The notes beneath the pieces are model-generated. The model had not been told where the DNA came from. It made no database searches and saw nothing but the letters and a program-made list of their open reading frames with translations. Of a stretch of DNA of 64,000 bases, positions 25,089-33,819 are shown in pieces. Position 1 is the first letter of the stretch. Each line of letters begins with the position of its first letter. Location of the stretch: the NCBI RefSeq assembly GCF_022385335.1, contig NZ_CP092431.1, positions 3,844,001-3,908,000 on the forward strand. Direction: 5' to 3'. The stretch comes from Streptomyces deccanensis. Its GTDB lineage: Bacteria; Actinomycetota; Actinomycetes; Streptomycetales; Streptomycetaceae. The position numbers and the translations under genes are program-made.

Positions 25089-27022
25089 AGGACCGTGCAG
25101 GCCGCCGCCGCGCCCGTCGCCTCGCGATCGGCTCGGCGGTGGTCCTCGCGCTCGCCGGGATGAACGGGCCGTGGGTGTACCGCTTCAGTACCGAGAAGTA
25201 CCACGAGTACAAGATCAACAGACCCGAGTACAAGGCGGACAACGGGCACTGGCAGATCGTGGAGTTCCCGGAGAAGTACCGGCAGAACACCATCCACGCC
25301 GCACTGCTGCACACCGGCAAGATCTTGCTGATCGCGGGCTCGGGGAACGACGCCGAGAACTTCGACAGGAAGAAGTTCGACACCCGCCTCTGGGACCCGG
25401 TCAAGCAGACGATCAAGCGGGTGCCGACCCCGGCCGACCTGTTCTGCACCGGGCACACCCAGCTGTCCAACGGCAATCTGCTGATCGCGGGCGGCACCAA
25501 GCGCTACGAGAAGCTGAAGGGGGATGTCACCAAGGCCGGGGGCCTGATGATCATCCACAACGAGAACCCCGACAAGGGCATGCGACTGAAGGCGGGGACC
25601 AGGTTCGTCGGCAAGGCGAACGGCAAGACGTTCGTCCTCAAGGACACCGTCGAACTCAAGAAGGCCGTCAAGACCTTCGACCCGGACACCGGGAAGTTCA
25701 CCGGCAACAAGCCGGGCATCGCCCGCGCCTACGTCGAGGCCGAGCGCAGCGGCAAACGGTACGAGACGGGGACGGAGGACAACTACAAGGTCGTCGGCCT
25801 GAAGGGCGAGGACGCGCGGAACACGTACGGCATCGCGCAGAAACTCGCCCTCGACAAGAAGGACTTCCAGGGGATCAAGGACGCCTACGAATTCGATCCG
25901 GTCGCCGAGAAGTACATCAAGGTCGACCCGATGAACGAGGCACGCTGGTACCCGACACTGACGACGCTGACGGACGGCACGGTCCTGTCGCTGTCCGGGC
26001 TCGACGAGATCGGACAGCTCGTCCCGGGCAAGAACGAGATCTACGACCCCGAGACGAAGAAGTGGACGTACACCAAGGACGAGCAGCAGTTCCCGACGTA
26101 CCCGGCGATCTCCCTGATGCAGAACGGCAAGTTGTTCTACTCGGGCGCCAACGCGGGGTACGGGCCGGACGACATCGGGCGCGACCCCGGCATCTGGGAC
26201 CTGAAGACGAACAAGTTCACCAAGGTCCCCGGCATGAGCGACAGCAAGCTCCTGGAGACCGCCGGGACCGTGCTGCTGCCCCCGGCGCAGGACGAGACGT
26301 ACATGGTCATCGGCGGGGGCGGGGTCGGTGAGTCGGAGCGGTCCAGCAAGCGGACCCGGGTGATCGATCTGCTGGCCGACCGGCCGCGGTTCGTGGACGG
26401 GCCGCGGCTGGCGAAGGGCACCCGGTACCCGCAGGCCTCGATCCTGCCCGACGACACCGTCCTCATCTCCGGCGGCTCCGAGGACTACCGGGGGCGCGGC
26501 GACTCCAACATCCTCGAAGCGCGGCTGTACGACGCGAGGACGGGCGAGATGCGGAGGGTGGCCGACCCGCTGGTGGGCCGGAACTACCACTCCGGGTCGA
26601 TCCTGCTGCCGGACGGACGGGTCGTGTTCTTCGGGTCGGACTCCCTGTACGCCGACAAGGCCAACACCAAGCCGGGGGAGTTCGAGCAGCGGATCGAGAT
26701 CTACACGCCGCCGTACCTCTTCCAGGACGCCCGGCCCACGTTGACCGGGGAGAAGAAGACGGTCGCGCGGGGCGGGAAGGCGACGTTCGGCACGAGGCAC
26801 GGGTCGTCGATCGCGTCGGCGCGGCTGATCCGGCCGAGTGCGTCGACGCATGTGACCGATGTGGACCAGAAGTCGATCGAGGTGGACTTCGAGGTGACCG
26901 GGGACGAGATCACGGTGACCGTGCCGAAGAACCGGAATCTGGTGCAGTCGGGCTGGTACATGCTGTTCGTGACGGACGACGCGGGGACGCCGAGCGAGGC
27001 TCGGTGGGTGAAGGTCCCCTAG
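25085..27022 (+). CDS. glxA: Copper radical oxidase GlxA (galactose-oxidase-like)
   Basis: A 645-residue membrane-anchored copper radical oxidase. An N-terminal signal anchor lies about residues 12-28. A Kelch-type propeller follows, with Cys121 (LFCTGHTQL), Trp288 and Tyr289 (EARWYPTLTTL). These are the residues that in S. lividans GlxA form the Tyr-Cys cofactor and stacking tryptophan, at the same numbers as I recall them. Copper ligands are likely Tyr501-His502 (GRNYHSGSILL) and His589 (SASTHVTDVD). The C-terminal domain is DUF1929-like. It acts with CslA on the tip glycan and needs copper delivery. A strong terminator follows. Confidence 0.95.
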   Translation: MKDRAGRRRARRLAIGSAVVLALAGMNGPWVYRFSTEKYHEYKINRPEYKADNGHWQIVEFPEKYRQNTIHAALLHTGKILLIAGSGNDAENFDRKKFDTRLWDPVKQTIKRVPTPADLFCTGHTQLSNGNLLIAGGTKRYEKLKGDVTKAGGLMIIHNENPDKGMRLKAGTRFVGKANGKTFVLKDTVELKKAVKTFDPDTGKFTGNKPGIARAYVEAERSGKRYETGTEDNYKVVGLKGEDARNTYGIAQKLALDKKDFQGIKDAYEFDPVAEKYIKVDPMNEARWYPTLTTLTDGTVLSLSGLDEIGQLVPGKNEIYDPETKKWTYTKDEQQFPTYPAISLMQNGKLFYSGANAGYGPDDIGRDPGIWDLKTNKFTKVPGMSDSKLLETAGTVLLPPAQDETYMVIGGGGVGESERSSKRTRVIDLLADRPRFVDGPRLAKGTRYPQASILPDDTVLISGGSEDYRGRGDSNILEARLYDARTGEMRRVADPLVGRNYHSGSILLPDGRVVFFGSDSLYADKANTKPGEFEQRIEIYTPPYLFQDARPTLTGEKKTVARGGKATFGTRHGSSIASARLIRPSASTHVTDVDQKSIEVDFEVTGDEITVTVPKNRNLVQSGWYMLFVTDDAGTPSEARWVKVP

Positions 27023-27053
27023 GTCCCCCAGCGTTCGGACGGTGACCGGACGG

Positions 27054-27086
27054 CGAGAACCCCAGGTCATAGACCTGGGGTTCTCG
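27054..27086. terminator. Strong hairpin terminator between glxA and the convergent operon
   Basis: A perfect 14-bp stem (CGAGAACCCCAGGT / ACCTGGGGTTCTCG) with a 5-base loop lies 31 bases after the glxA stop and 22 bases beyond the stop of the convergent dehydrogenase gene. Confidence 0.88.
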
Positions 27087-27108
27087 TGTCGGTCGGCGGG
27101 CCTGAGGC

Positions 27109-28059
27109 TCAGCGCGGGGCGTTCAGGGCCTCGGGGGCCCGTTCGCCGGCGAGGGTCTGCAGGACCGCGCGGACGGCGTCCGTCGCCGCCCGCTCCTGGG
27201 CCTCGCGGGTGCTGGCGCCCAGGTGCGGGGTCACCGTCACCTCGTCGAGGGCGAGGAGCGGGGAGTCGGTGCACGGCTCGTCGACGAAGACGTCCAGGGC
27301 CGCGCCGGCGAGGCGGGACTCCCCCAGGGCGGTGTGGAGGGCCGCCTCGTCCACGATGCCGCCGCGGGAGACGTTGGCGAGATAGGCCGTGGGCTTGACC
27401 AGGCGGAGTTCGGCCTCGCCGATCAGGCCCACGGTCTTCGGCGTCCTCGGTACGTGGACGGTGACGAAGTCGGACCGGGAGAGCAGCTCGTCCAGCGGCA
27501 CCGGCTTGATGCCGTGCTGGTCCGCCGTCTCCGCCGTGGCGTAGGGGTCGTGGCCGAGGACCGTCATGTCGAAGGCGGCCATGCGGCGCGCGACCGCCAG
27601 ACCGATCCGGCCGAGCCCGACGATCCCGAGGGTCTTGCCCGCGAGTTCGGTGCCGACATGGGTGGCGCGCCGCCACACACCGGACCTCAGCTCCCGGCCC
27701 GCCGCCTGGATGTCGCGGGCCGCCGCCAGCAACAGCCCGCACGTCAGCTCGGCGGCGCTGACGACGTTGGCGGCCGGGGCGTTGACCACCACGACGCCGG
27801 CCTCGGTGGCGGCGACGACGTCGATGTTGTCGACCCCCACCCCGGCCCGCCCGACGACGGCGAGGTGGGGGGCCGCCGCCAGGACCTCGGCGTCCACGGT
27901 CGTGGCGCTGCGGACGAGGAGCGCGTGGGCCTCGGTCACCGCGCCCAGCAACTGCGCGCGGTCGGCGCCGTCGCAGTGGCGCACCTCGTACCCGGGGCCG
28001 AGGCGCTCCAGGGCGGCCGCCGGCAGGGGGTCGGCGACCAGGACGACACGGGAAGACAT
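27109..28059 (-). CDS. D-3-phosphoglycerate dehydrogenase-like enzyme without regulatory domains
   Basis: A 316-residue NAD-dependent dehydrogenase of the SerA branch of the D-2-hydroxyacid family. The Rossmann loop is GIVGLGRIGLAVARRM. Catalytic residues are Arg in NVSRGGIVDEAAL, Glu in VFVDEPC and His in VTPHLGAST. It ends after the catalytic core; the intervening and ACT domains of housekeeping actinobacterial SerA (about 530 residues) are missing. Last gene of the SbnA/SbnB operon. SbnA uses O-phosphoserine, so a dedicated, feedback-free supply of 3-phosphohydroxypyruvate would make sense (inference). The ATG follows ACGGAG. Confidence 0.85.
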   Translation of the reverse strand: MSSRVVLVADPLPAAALERLGPGYEVRHCDGADRAQLLGAVTEAHALLVRSATTVDAEVLAAAPHLAVVGRAGVGVDNIDVVAATEAGVVVVNAPAANVVSAAELTCGLLLAAARDIQAAGRELRSGVWRRATHVGTELAGKTLGIVGLGRIGLAVARRMAAFDMTVLGHDPYATAETADQHGIKPVPLDELLSRSDFVTVHVPRTPKTVGLIGEAELRLVKPTAYLANVSRGGIVDEAALHTALGESRLAGAALDVFVDEPCTDSPLLALDEVTVTPHLGASTREAQERAATDAVRAVLQTLAGERAPEALNAPR

Positions 28060-28120
28060 CTGAATCTCCGTAGGGGTGGGGGCGGTTGGGCTGTGCCTCG
28101 GGTGGGGGACGAGCCGCGGC

Positions 28121-28756
28121 TCAGCTCTGGACGGCCATCGCGATACCGAAGGCGATCATGACCGTGCCGGCGGTCGCGTCGACGTTGCGGCGGACCGAAC
28201 GGCGCCGCATCCAGGTGCGCAGGCCGTGGGCGCCGAGGCTGATCAGGCCGTACCAGATGACCGCCTCCAGCGCGTTGACCGCGGCCAGCGCGGTGCCCAT
28301 CAGCGCGGGCGAGACACCTTCGGGGATGAACTGCGGGATCGTGGCGCCGTAGAAGACACCGACCTTCGGGTTGGCCAGGTTGTTGAGCATGCCCCGGCCG
28401 AAGGAGCGCCACAGCGAGGCGGCCTCCGGTTCGAGGTCGGCGTCGCCCTCCTTGGCCGCGCCGATGGCCCGCGCCGAGCGCCACAGCCCGATGCCCAGCC
28501 AGACCATGTAGGCGGCGCCGACGATCCGGAACACGGTGTACGCGGTCTCGGAGGCGGCGAGCAGCGCGCCGACGCCGACCGCGATGGCCGCGCCCCACAG
28601 GACGGCGCCGACGCCGACACCGACGCCGGTGATGAACCCGTGGAGCCGGCCGCGCGCGACGGTGTTGCGGATGACCAGCGCGGTGTCCACGCCCGGCATG
28701 ATCACCAGCAGGGCTGACACCAGGGCGAACGAGACCAGTGCCTGGAGGACCGACAC
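28121..28756 (-). CDS. LysE/RhtB family amino-acid exporter
   Basis: A 211-residue inner-membrane exporter. Typical features are the N-terminal MPGVDTALVIRNTVARGR block (the PGP-like family signature), glycine-rich second helix GVGVGVGAVLWG, and NLANPKVGVFYGATIPQF in the middle, with about six helices overall. It should export an amino acid or a small derivative by proton exchange. The GTG start follows CAGGAG and lies two bases after the acyltransferase stop. In this operon it is the likely exit route for the diaminopropionate-derived product. Confidence 0.88.
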   Translation of the reverse strand: MSVLQALVSFALVSALLVIMPGVDTALVIRNTVARGRLHGFITGVGVGVGAVLWGAAIAVGVGALLAASETAYTVFRIVGAAYMVWLGIGLWRSARAIGAAKEGDADLEPEAASLWRSFGRGMLNNLANPKVGVFYGATIPQFIPEGVSPALMGTALAAVNALEAVIWYGLISLGAHGLRTWMRRRSVRRNVDATAGTVMIAFGIAMAVQS

Positions 28757-28758
28757 GT

Positions 28759-29697
28759 CTACACTCCTGTCTTCTCGGCCGTGACCCCGATGATCTCGGC
28801 CAGGGGGATTCCGTCGCGCGTGAGGCCGCGCAGCCAGTTGCGGTAGAAGATCCGTCCGGGGGCCTGCCAGTTCTCAACGGGCGCGGCGGACGGGTCGTCA
28901 CCTGGGAAGTAGTGGGCGGGGAGGGCGATGTCCGCGCCCTTGGCCGCGTCGCGCCGGTACTGCCGCAGCAGGGTGTCGGGGTCGTACTCCGGGTGCCCGG
29001 AGACGTACAGCTCCCGGCCGTCCCGGCTTGCCGCGATGTGCACCCCGGCCTCCGGCGACTCCACCAGGATCCGCAGGTCCTCGGTCTTCTCGAAGTCGGC
29101 GCGGAGGTTTTCGGTGTGGCGCGACTGCGGGACCGCGATCACCGACTCGATGTCCGCCAGCAGCGGGGACGAGGGGTCGGTGAGCCGGTTGGGGAAGTTC
29201 CCGAACAGCTTGGCGGGCAGCTCGTGCTTGGGGATGCCGTACCGGTGGTACAGCGCGGCCTGCGCGCCCCAGCAGACGTACTGGGCGGAGGTGACGTTCT
29301 CCCGCGCCCAGTCCATGATGCCGCGCAGCTCGTCCCAGTACGTGACCTCCTCGAAGGGGAGGAGTTCGACGGCGGCGCCGGTCACGATCAGGGCGTCGAA
29401 CCGACGGTCGGCGACGTCCTCGTGCGTCAGGTAGTGCTCCTTGAGGTACGCCTCGGGCGTGCTCCTGGAGACGTGGTCCCGGGGGCGCAGCAGGGTGACG
29501 CGTACGGGGAGGCCGGCACCGGACAGCAGCCGCAGCACCTGGGTCTCGGTGACCGGCTTGTCCGGCATCAGGTTGAGGAGCGCCAGTTCGACTGCCGGCG
29601 TCGCGGGCACGGCGTCGCGTGGCTCGACGGTGACGGTGATGCCTTCGGCGGCGAGCCGGTCGACGGCGTCGATCGGGGTGGGGACGATGAGGGTCAC
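28759..29697 (-). CDS. MetA-family O-acyltransferase (probably acetyl-CoA type)
   Basis: A 312-residue homoserine O-succinyl/acetyltransferase family enzyme. The nucleophilic cysteine is in YVCWGAQAALYHRYG, and the catalytic Glu/His region is in VSGHPEYDPDTLL. At the acyl-donor specificity position the sequence reads VTGAAVELLPF; in characterised MetA proteins Glu here goes with acetyl-CoA and Gly with succinyl-CoA, so acetyl transfer is predicted. Homologues usually acylate homoserine. In this operon the acceptor could instead be serine or diaminopropionate, which is speculation. The GTG start overlaps the previous stop (GTGA), so it is coupled to the FAD protein gene. Confidence 0.85.
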   Translation of the reverse strand: MTLIVPTPIDAVDRLAAEGITVTVEPRDAVPATPAVELALLNLMPDKPVTETQVLRLLSGAGLPVRVTLLRPRDHVSRSTPEAYLKEHYLTHEDVADRRFDALIVTGAAVELLPFEEVTYWDELRGIMDWARENVTSAQYVCWGAQAALYHRYGIPKHELPAKLFGNFPNRLTDPSSPLLADIESVIAVPQSRHTENLRADFEKTEDLRILVESPEAGVHIAASRDGRELYVSGHPEYDPDTLLRQYRRDAAKGADIALPAHYFPGDDPSAAPVENWQAPGRIFYRNWLRGLTRDGIPLAEIIGVTAEKTGV

Positions 29698-31718
29698 TGT
29701 GCGGGGCTCCTGGTGATCGCGGTCTCGGTGGCGGTGTCGGTCGCGGTCCCGGTCGCTGTCTTCGCCGCGGTGGTGGCGTCGAGTTCGGCGAGTACGGCGG
29801 TGACACACCGGTCGGCGTCCGCCAGCGCGCGGTTGCGGCCGCCGGGCGACGGGACGTAGTGGTTGTAGAAGGTGGCGCCCTCGCAGAGCGGGCCGAGGAC
29901 GCGGACCTTCCGGTCGGGCCGCCCGTCGGCGGCGACGGGATGCTGGTCCGCCGTGATGTCGACGCCCCGGCTGCTGAGGGCTCCCGGACGGTGCCTGCGG
30001 ATACGTCCGCTCGCCAGGAGGTCGGCCAGCAGCGGGCTGCCGGTCGCCTCGACGTCGGGCTGGCCCGAGGTGGCGTACGCAAGCCAGTCCGCCGGGGCCT
30101 CGTAGCCGGTGCCGAGGCGGGTGGAGGAGATCCGCCACACCGTCCCGTCCCACTCGACGCGCGGCGCGGGACCGAAGGGCACGCTGACGATGCCGGCCTC
30201 CAGCAGGGCGAAGAGTTCCTCGTGCCGGTCGAGCTGCGGGCCGGTCACCGACCGGTTGAGCGTGGCGGTGAAGGAGCCGTAGAACTCGTCGTGGGAGTTC
30301 TCGTCCAGGCCGCCGAAGTCGACGGCGTGGCGGACGACGTCGCGCAGGTCGCGCAGGACTTCGAGGCCCGCCTTGGTGGGGCTGCCGCCGAGGCCCAGCC
30401 GCGCCTCGACCAGGTCCGACCGCAGCCGCTCCTCGTACCACTTGCGGTAGGCGTCGGCGGAGTCGAACGCGGCGCTGTCGGGGAAGAGCAGCTCCTGCGG
30501 GTCGAAGTGCCCGAACCGCTCGGCGTGTTCGACGTCCAGGGCGGTCAGCTCGTCGTCCAGAGTGCCCGCGTCCGCCGCCGCGCGCAGCCGCTCCGTCAGG
30601 GTCCGCTCGGCGTCGGCTCCCCCGGCGAGGGCGGCGCCGAGACGGTGGAAGGCGCTGCGCATCTCGGCGCGGATCAGGGGGAGCAGGTCGCCGTGCAGGT
30701 CCAGGGGGCGGTCTCCCCCGGCGGCCCGGAGGCGGTCCAGGGTCTGCGGCGAGAACACCACCGGCCGGTACGGTCCGCCGGTGCGGTTGTCGGCGGGCCG
30801 GGCCCGGAAGGGGATGCCGGTGCGGGAGAACAGCAGGATGCTCGGTTCCCGTCCGCTGGGCAGATAGCGCAGGCCGCCGTCGACGGCCTCGTAGCGGCCG
30901 CCCCGGCCGACGGTGAGCGAGGCGAGGACGTCCATCGCCGACAGGCCGGTGCCGCCGAGGGCCAGGGTCTGGCCGGCGGTGACGTCCGCGAAGGCGTCGG
31001 CGGGCGGGTAGATCTCGTGGATCCGCCGGGACGCTCCCGGCGCCTGCGGGTCGGGGGCGGCCGGTGGGGTGTGACCGGTGGTGAGGAAGACCGTGTCCAC
31101 CCGCAGGGTCTCGCCGGTGTCCAGGGTGATCAGCCGCGAGTCGTCCGGGCCGGTGGACAGGCTGGTCGCCGTGGCGCGGTGGAACCGTATCTCGACGTTG
31201 CCGGGGACCCGGTCGAGGAGGCGCCGCAGGAACCAGCGGAGGTACTCGCCGAGCACCCGCCGGGGCAGGAAGTCGTCCGGGCGCACGGGACGGCCCTCGG
31301 CGCCGAGGGTGTGACCGTCGTCGGCCACCTTCAGGCCACGGGCTGTCACCCACTCGTAGAGGTTGGGGCCGCGGTCACCGACGGCCGCGCCCACCGTCGC
31401 CTCCTCGGGGAAGAGGCTCACCTGCGCGCAGACGGTGTTGAGCAGCAGGTGGTCGGGCTGGTCCACGGCGTGGATGCCGACGCCGGAGCCGTCGGGGTCG
31501 ACCACCTCGACCACGAGCCGCCGCCCCGCCCGCTCCGGCGACGCGGCGTGGGTGACGAGACGTTCGAGCACGCCGATGCCACGCGAGCCGAGCCCGACGA
31601 TGCCCACGGTGCCGGCGACGGGAGTCCCCTGGACGGAGGAGTCGGGACTCTCCTGGACGGAGGAGTCGGGCTGAACTGCTGCTGCTTGCAAGGCAGTTGT
31701 CCGGGGAGAAGTCGTCAC
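29694..31718 (-). CDS. Large FAD/NAD(P)-binding protein (NAD_binding_9 type)
   Basis: A 674-residue protein with an N-terminal dinucleotide-binding fold (VGIVGLGSRGIGVLERL), an internal VFLTTGHTPP and a second glycine loop LALGGTGLSAMDVLASL. This is the pattern of the FAD-NAD(P)-binding (PF13454-like) family that occurs beside SbnA/SbnB genes. A long helical C-terminal half follows. The tail is Thr/Ala-rich with TGTATDTATETA. The chemistry is unknown; an oxidation or N-hydroxylation of the amino-acid product is possible. The GTG start at 31718 overlaps the SbnB stop as GTGA. A second GTG at 31721 is in frame. Confidence 0.8.
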   Translation of the reverse strand: MTTSPRTTALQAAAVQPDSSVQESPDSSVQGTPVAGTVGIVGLGSRGIGVLERLVTHAASPERAGRRLVVEVVDPDGSGVGIHAVDQPDHLLLNTVCAQVSLFPEEATVGAAVGDRGPNLYEWVTARGLKVADDGHTLGAEGRPVRPDDFLPRRVLGEYLRWFLRRLLDRVPGNVEIRFHRATATSLSTGPDDSRLITLDTGETLRVDTVFLTTGHTPPAAPDPQAPGASRRIHEIYPPADAFADVTAGQTLALGGTGLSAMDVLASLTVGRGGRYEAVDGGLRYLPSGREPSILLFSRTGIPFRARPADNRTGGPYRPVVFSPQTLDRLRAAGGDRPLDLHGDLLPLIRAEMRSAFHRLGAALAGGADAERTLTERLRAAADAGTLDDELTALDVEHAERFGHFDPQELLFPDSAAFDSADAYRKWYEERLRSDLVEARLGLGGSPTKAGLEVLRDLRDVVRHAVDFGGLDENSHDEFYGSFTATLNRSVTGPQLDRHEELFALLEAGIVSVPFGPAPRVEWDGTVWRISSTRLGTGYEAPADWLAYATSGQPDVEATGSPLLADLLASGRIRRHRPGALSSRGVDITADQHPVAADGRPDRKVRVLGPLCEGATFYNHYVPSPGGRNRALADADRCVTAVLAELDATTAAKTATGTATDTATETAITRSPAQ

Positions 31719-32722
31719 CACCGCTCCGTCTCCCCGAAGAAGTCGGCGATGGAGGTGACACGGCCGGACCCGGCGGCCACGCGGTGCACTTCGAGACCCA
31801 CGGCGAGGTCCAGGACGCCCAGGCCGAACGGGGAGAAGATGACCGGCTTGTCCGCGCCGACCGCGGCCTCCCCGTTGATCACCTCGGCGAGGGTGCCGGT
31901 GATGAAGTCCCGGTTGCCGTACTTCTGTTCGGCCAGATGCGGCGAGGTGTCGGCCTTCAGGCAGTGGTCGACGTCGTCCAGCACGTTGTAGGAGTCGGCG
32001 ATGATCTCGGGGCCGATGTCCCGCAGGGAGATGTTGAGGACGATCTGCCCCGGGGCGAACGCGTCGGTGTCCAGGACGTACGGCTCCCCGGCCGTGGTGG
32101 CGAAGACGACCAGGTCGGCGCCGGACACGGCCTCCTGGAGGGTGCCGGCATAGGACGCCGGGTATCCCAGGCGCTCGGTGGCGTGGGTCGCCAGCGCGCT
32201 GCCGTACTCCTGGCTCAGGTCGTGCACCGCGACCTGTTCGAACGACCACTGCTCGGCGTGGAAGAACTCCAGGATGTTGCGGGCGATGATGCCCGCGCCC
32301 ACGACCGCCAGCCGGCCGTCTCTGCGCTCCCCCGCGAGGACGTTCGCCGCGAGGACGGCCGACGCGGCCGTGCGGGCGGCGCTGATCTGCGAGGCCTCCA
32401 GGAGCGCGAAGGGGTAGCCGGTCTCGGCGTCGTTCAGGACGAGCGTGGCCGAGGCCCGGGGTATGCCGCGCTGGATGTTGGCCGGGAAGCTCGCGATCCA
32501 CTTGATGCCGGCGACCTCGCGCTCACCGTCGAGGTAGGCGGGCAGGGCGATGATCCGGTCCCCCGGCTTCTCGGGGAAGCGGAGGAAGTAGCTGTCCGGG
32601 TTCACGGAACGCCCGGCGTGGTGGGCGAGATAGGTGTCGCGCACGACCCGGACGATGTCCTGACGGCTGTCCCGGACGATGTCCTGGACCGTACGGCCGC
32701 CGACGACATCAAATTCGAACAT
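31715..32722 (-). CDS. sbnB: SbnB-like N-(2-amino-2-carboxyethyl)-glutamate dehydrogenase
   Basis: A 335-residue member of the ornithine cyclodeaminase/mu-crystallin family, matching the SbnB branch. SbnB oxidatively hydrolyses N-(2-amino-2-carboxyethyl)-L-glutamate to L-2,3-diaminopropionate and 2-oxoglutarate using NAD. Visible blocks are YFLRFPEKPGDRIIALPAYL, AGIKWIASFPANIQRG, the Rossmann loop LAVVGAGIIARNILEFFH, and IVLNISLRDIGPEII. The ATG follows GAAGGAG. It lies 149 bases downstream of sbnA, and its stop overlaps the next gene. Assignment to SbnB rather than cyclodeaminase rests on pairing with the cysteine-synthase-like SbnA. Confidence 0.9.
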   Translation of the reverse strand: MFEFDVVGGRTVQDIVRDSRQDIVRVVRDTYLAHHAGRSVNPDSYFLRFPEKPGDRIIALPAYLDGEREVAGIKWIASFPANIQRGIPRASATLVLNDAETGYPFALLEASQISAARTAASAVLAANVLAGERRDGRLAVVGAGIIARNILEFFHAEQWSFEQVAVHDLSQEYGSALATHATERLGYPASYAGTLQEAVSGADLVVFATTAGEPYVLDTDAFAPGQIVLNISLRDIGPEIIADSYNVLDDVDHCLKADTSPHLAEQKYGNRDFITGTLAEVINGEAAVGADKPVIFSPFGLGVLDLAVGLEVHRVAAGSGRVTSIADFFGETERW

Positions 32723-32871
32723 GGTGACTCCTTCAACTGCTGCTGGACTGGTCGCGCGATGGGGCGATGGGGCGATGGCACGCTGACGCGATGTCGTGAT
32801 GGGGCCCGGCGCGATGAGAGGTGAGAGGCGAGACGGTGAGGCGCCGGAGGGGTCGTTCGGTGAGGGAGCTG

Positions 32872-33819
32872 TCAGTCGTCGGCGGTGCCGAAGCGCTCGT
32901 CGACCCAGGCGTCGTCGTAGATCGTGTCGAGGTAGCGCTCGCCGAGGTCCGGGCTGATGGCGACCACCGACGCGCCCCGGGGGATCGCGTGGCGCCGGGC
33001 CGCGACGGCGGCGAGCACCGAACCGGTGGAGCCGCCGGCGAGGACGCCCCGCCGGGTCGCCAGCCGCCGGCACATGCGTACCGCCTCGACCTCCGGCACC
33101 ATGACGACCTCGTCGACGAGCCCGTCACGGAAGATCTCCGGACGCCGGCTCGTGCCCAGACCGGGGATGTGCCGGCGGGCGGGCGGCGAGTCGAAGGTGA
33201 CCGAGCCGACCGAGTCGACGGCGACGATCCGGGTCCCGGGCGAGTACTCGCGGAAGTACTCGGCGCAGCCCATGAGCGTGCCGGTGGTGCCGGCGCCCAC
33301 GAAGAGCAGGTCGACCCCGCGCTCCTTGAGCAGGGCCGGGGCGGTGCGCCGGTAATGGGCCCGCGGGTTGGCCTCGTTGGCGTACTGGTTGGGCCACACC
33401 AGCTCGGGGTCCTCGCGCAGCCGGGCGTGGATGTGGTCGATACGGGACTGCAGGAAGCCGCCGTTGGCGTCCCTGCGGTCGACGACGACGACCTCGGCGC
33501 CGTACGCCCGCATCAGACGGAGGCTCATGGACGCGGTGTTGGGGTCAGCGACACAGGTGAACCGGTAGCCGCGGGCCGCGCAGACGGAGCTCAGCGCGAT
33601 ACCGAGGTTGCCGGAGGACGACTCGATGACCCGGCCGCCGGGCTTGAGCACGCCACGGCTCTCCAGGTCCTCCAGCAGGCCCACGGCCGCCTTCAGTTTG
33701 ATGGATCCCGCGGGGTTGAGTCCTTCGATCTTGAGCGTGAGATCGACGTCGCCGATGAAACCGCTCAGGTCGAGAAAGAGATCGTCGAGTACCAGGTCAT
33801 ACGCATGACGAAAGATCAT
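32872..33819 (-). CDS. sbnA: SbnA-like O-phosphoserine:glutamate beta-replacement PLP enzyme
   Basis: A 315-residue PLP enzyme of the cysteine synthase family. The PLP lysine is probably Lys41 in NPAGSIKLKAA; the substrate loop is ESSSGNLGIALS; the phosphate-binding loop is VGAGTTGTLMG; the late loop is AGGSTGSVLAA. Unlike ordinary cysteine synthases it reads SSGNLG rather than TSGNTG, as SbnA-type enzymes do. SbnA joins O-phosphoserine with glutamate to give the precursor that SbnB cleaves to L-2,3-diaminopropionate. It is the first gene of the six-gene operon. The ATG at 33819 follows GAAGGTG; upstream in-frame sequence lacks conservation. Confidence 0.9.
   Translation of the reverse strand: MIFRHAYDLVLDDLFLDLSGFIGDVDLTLKIEGLNPAGSIKLKAAVGLLEDLESRGVLKPGGRVIESSSGNLGIALSSVCAARGYRFTCVADPNTASMSLRLMRAYGAEVVVVDRRDANGGFLQSRIDHIHARLREDPELVWPNQYANEANPRAHYRRTAPALLKERGVDLLFVGAGTTGTLMGCAEYFREYSPGTRIVAVDSVGSVTFDSPPARRHIPGLGTSRRPEIFRDGLVDEVVMVPEVEAVRMCRRLATRRGVLAGGSTGSVLAAVAARRHAIPRGASVVAISPDLGERYLDTIYDDAWVDERFGTADD

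Noticed and set aside
24851..27742. A 963-codon open frame on the minus strand across cslA/glxA/PGDH
   Set aside because: It is an antisense shadow caused by high third-position GC; the plus-strand cslA and glxA have complete motifs, correct ribosome sites and exact catalytic residues.
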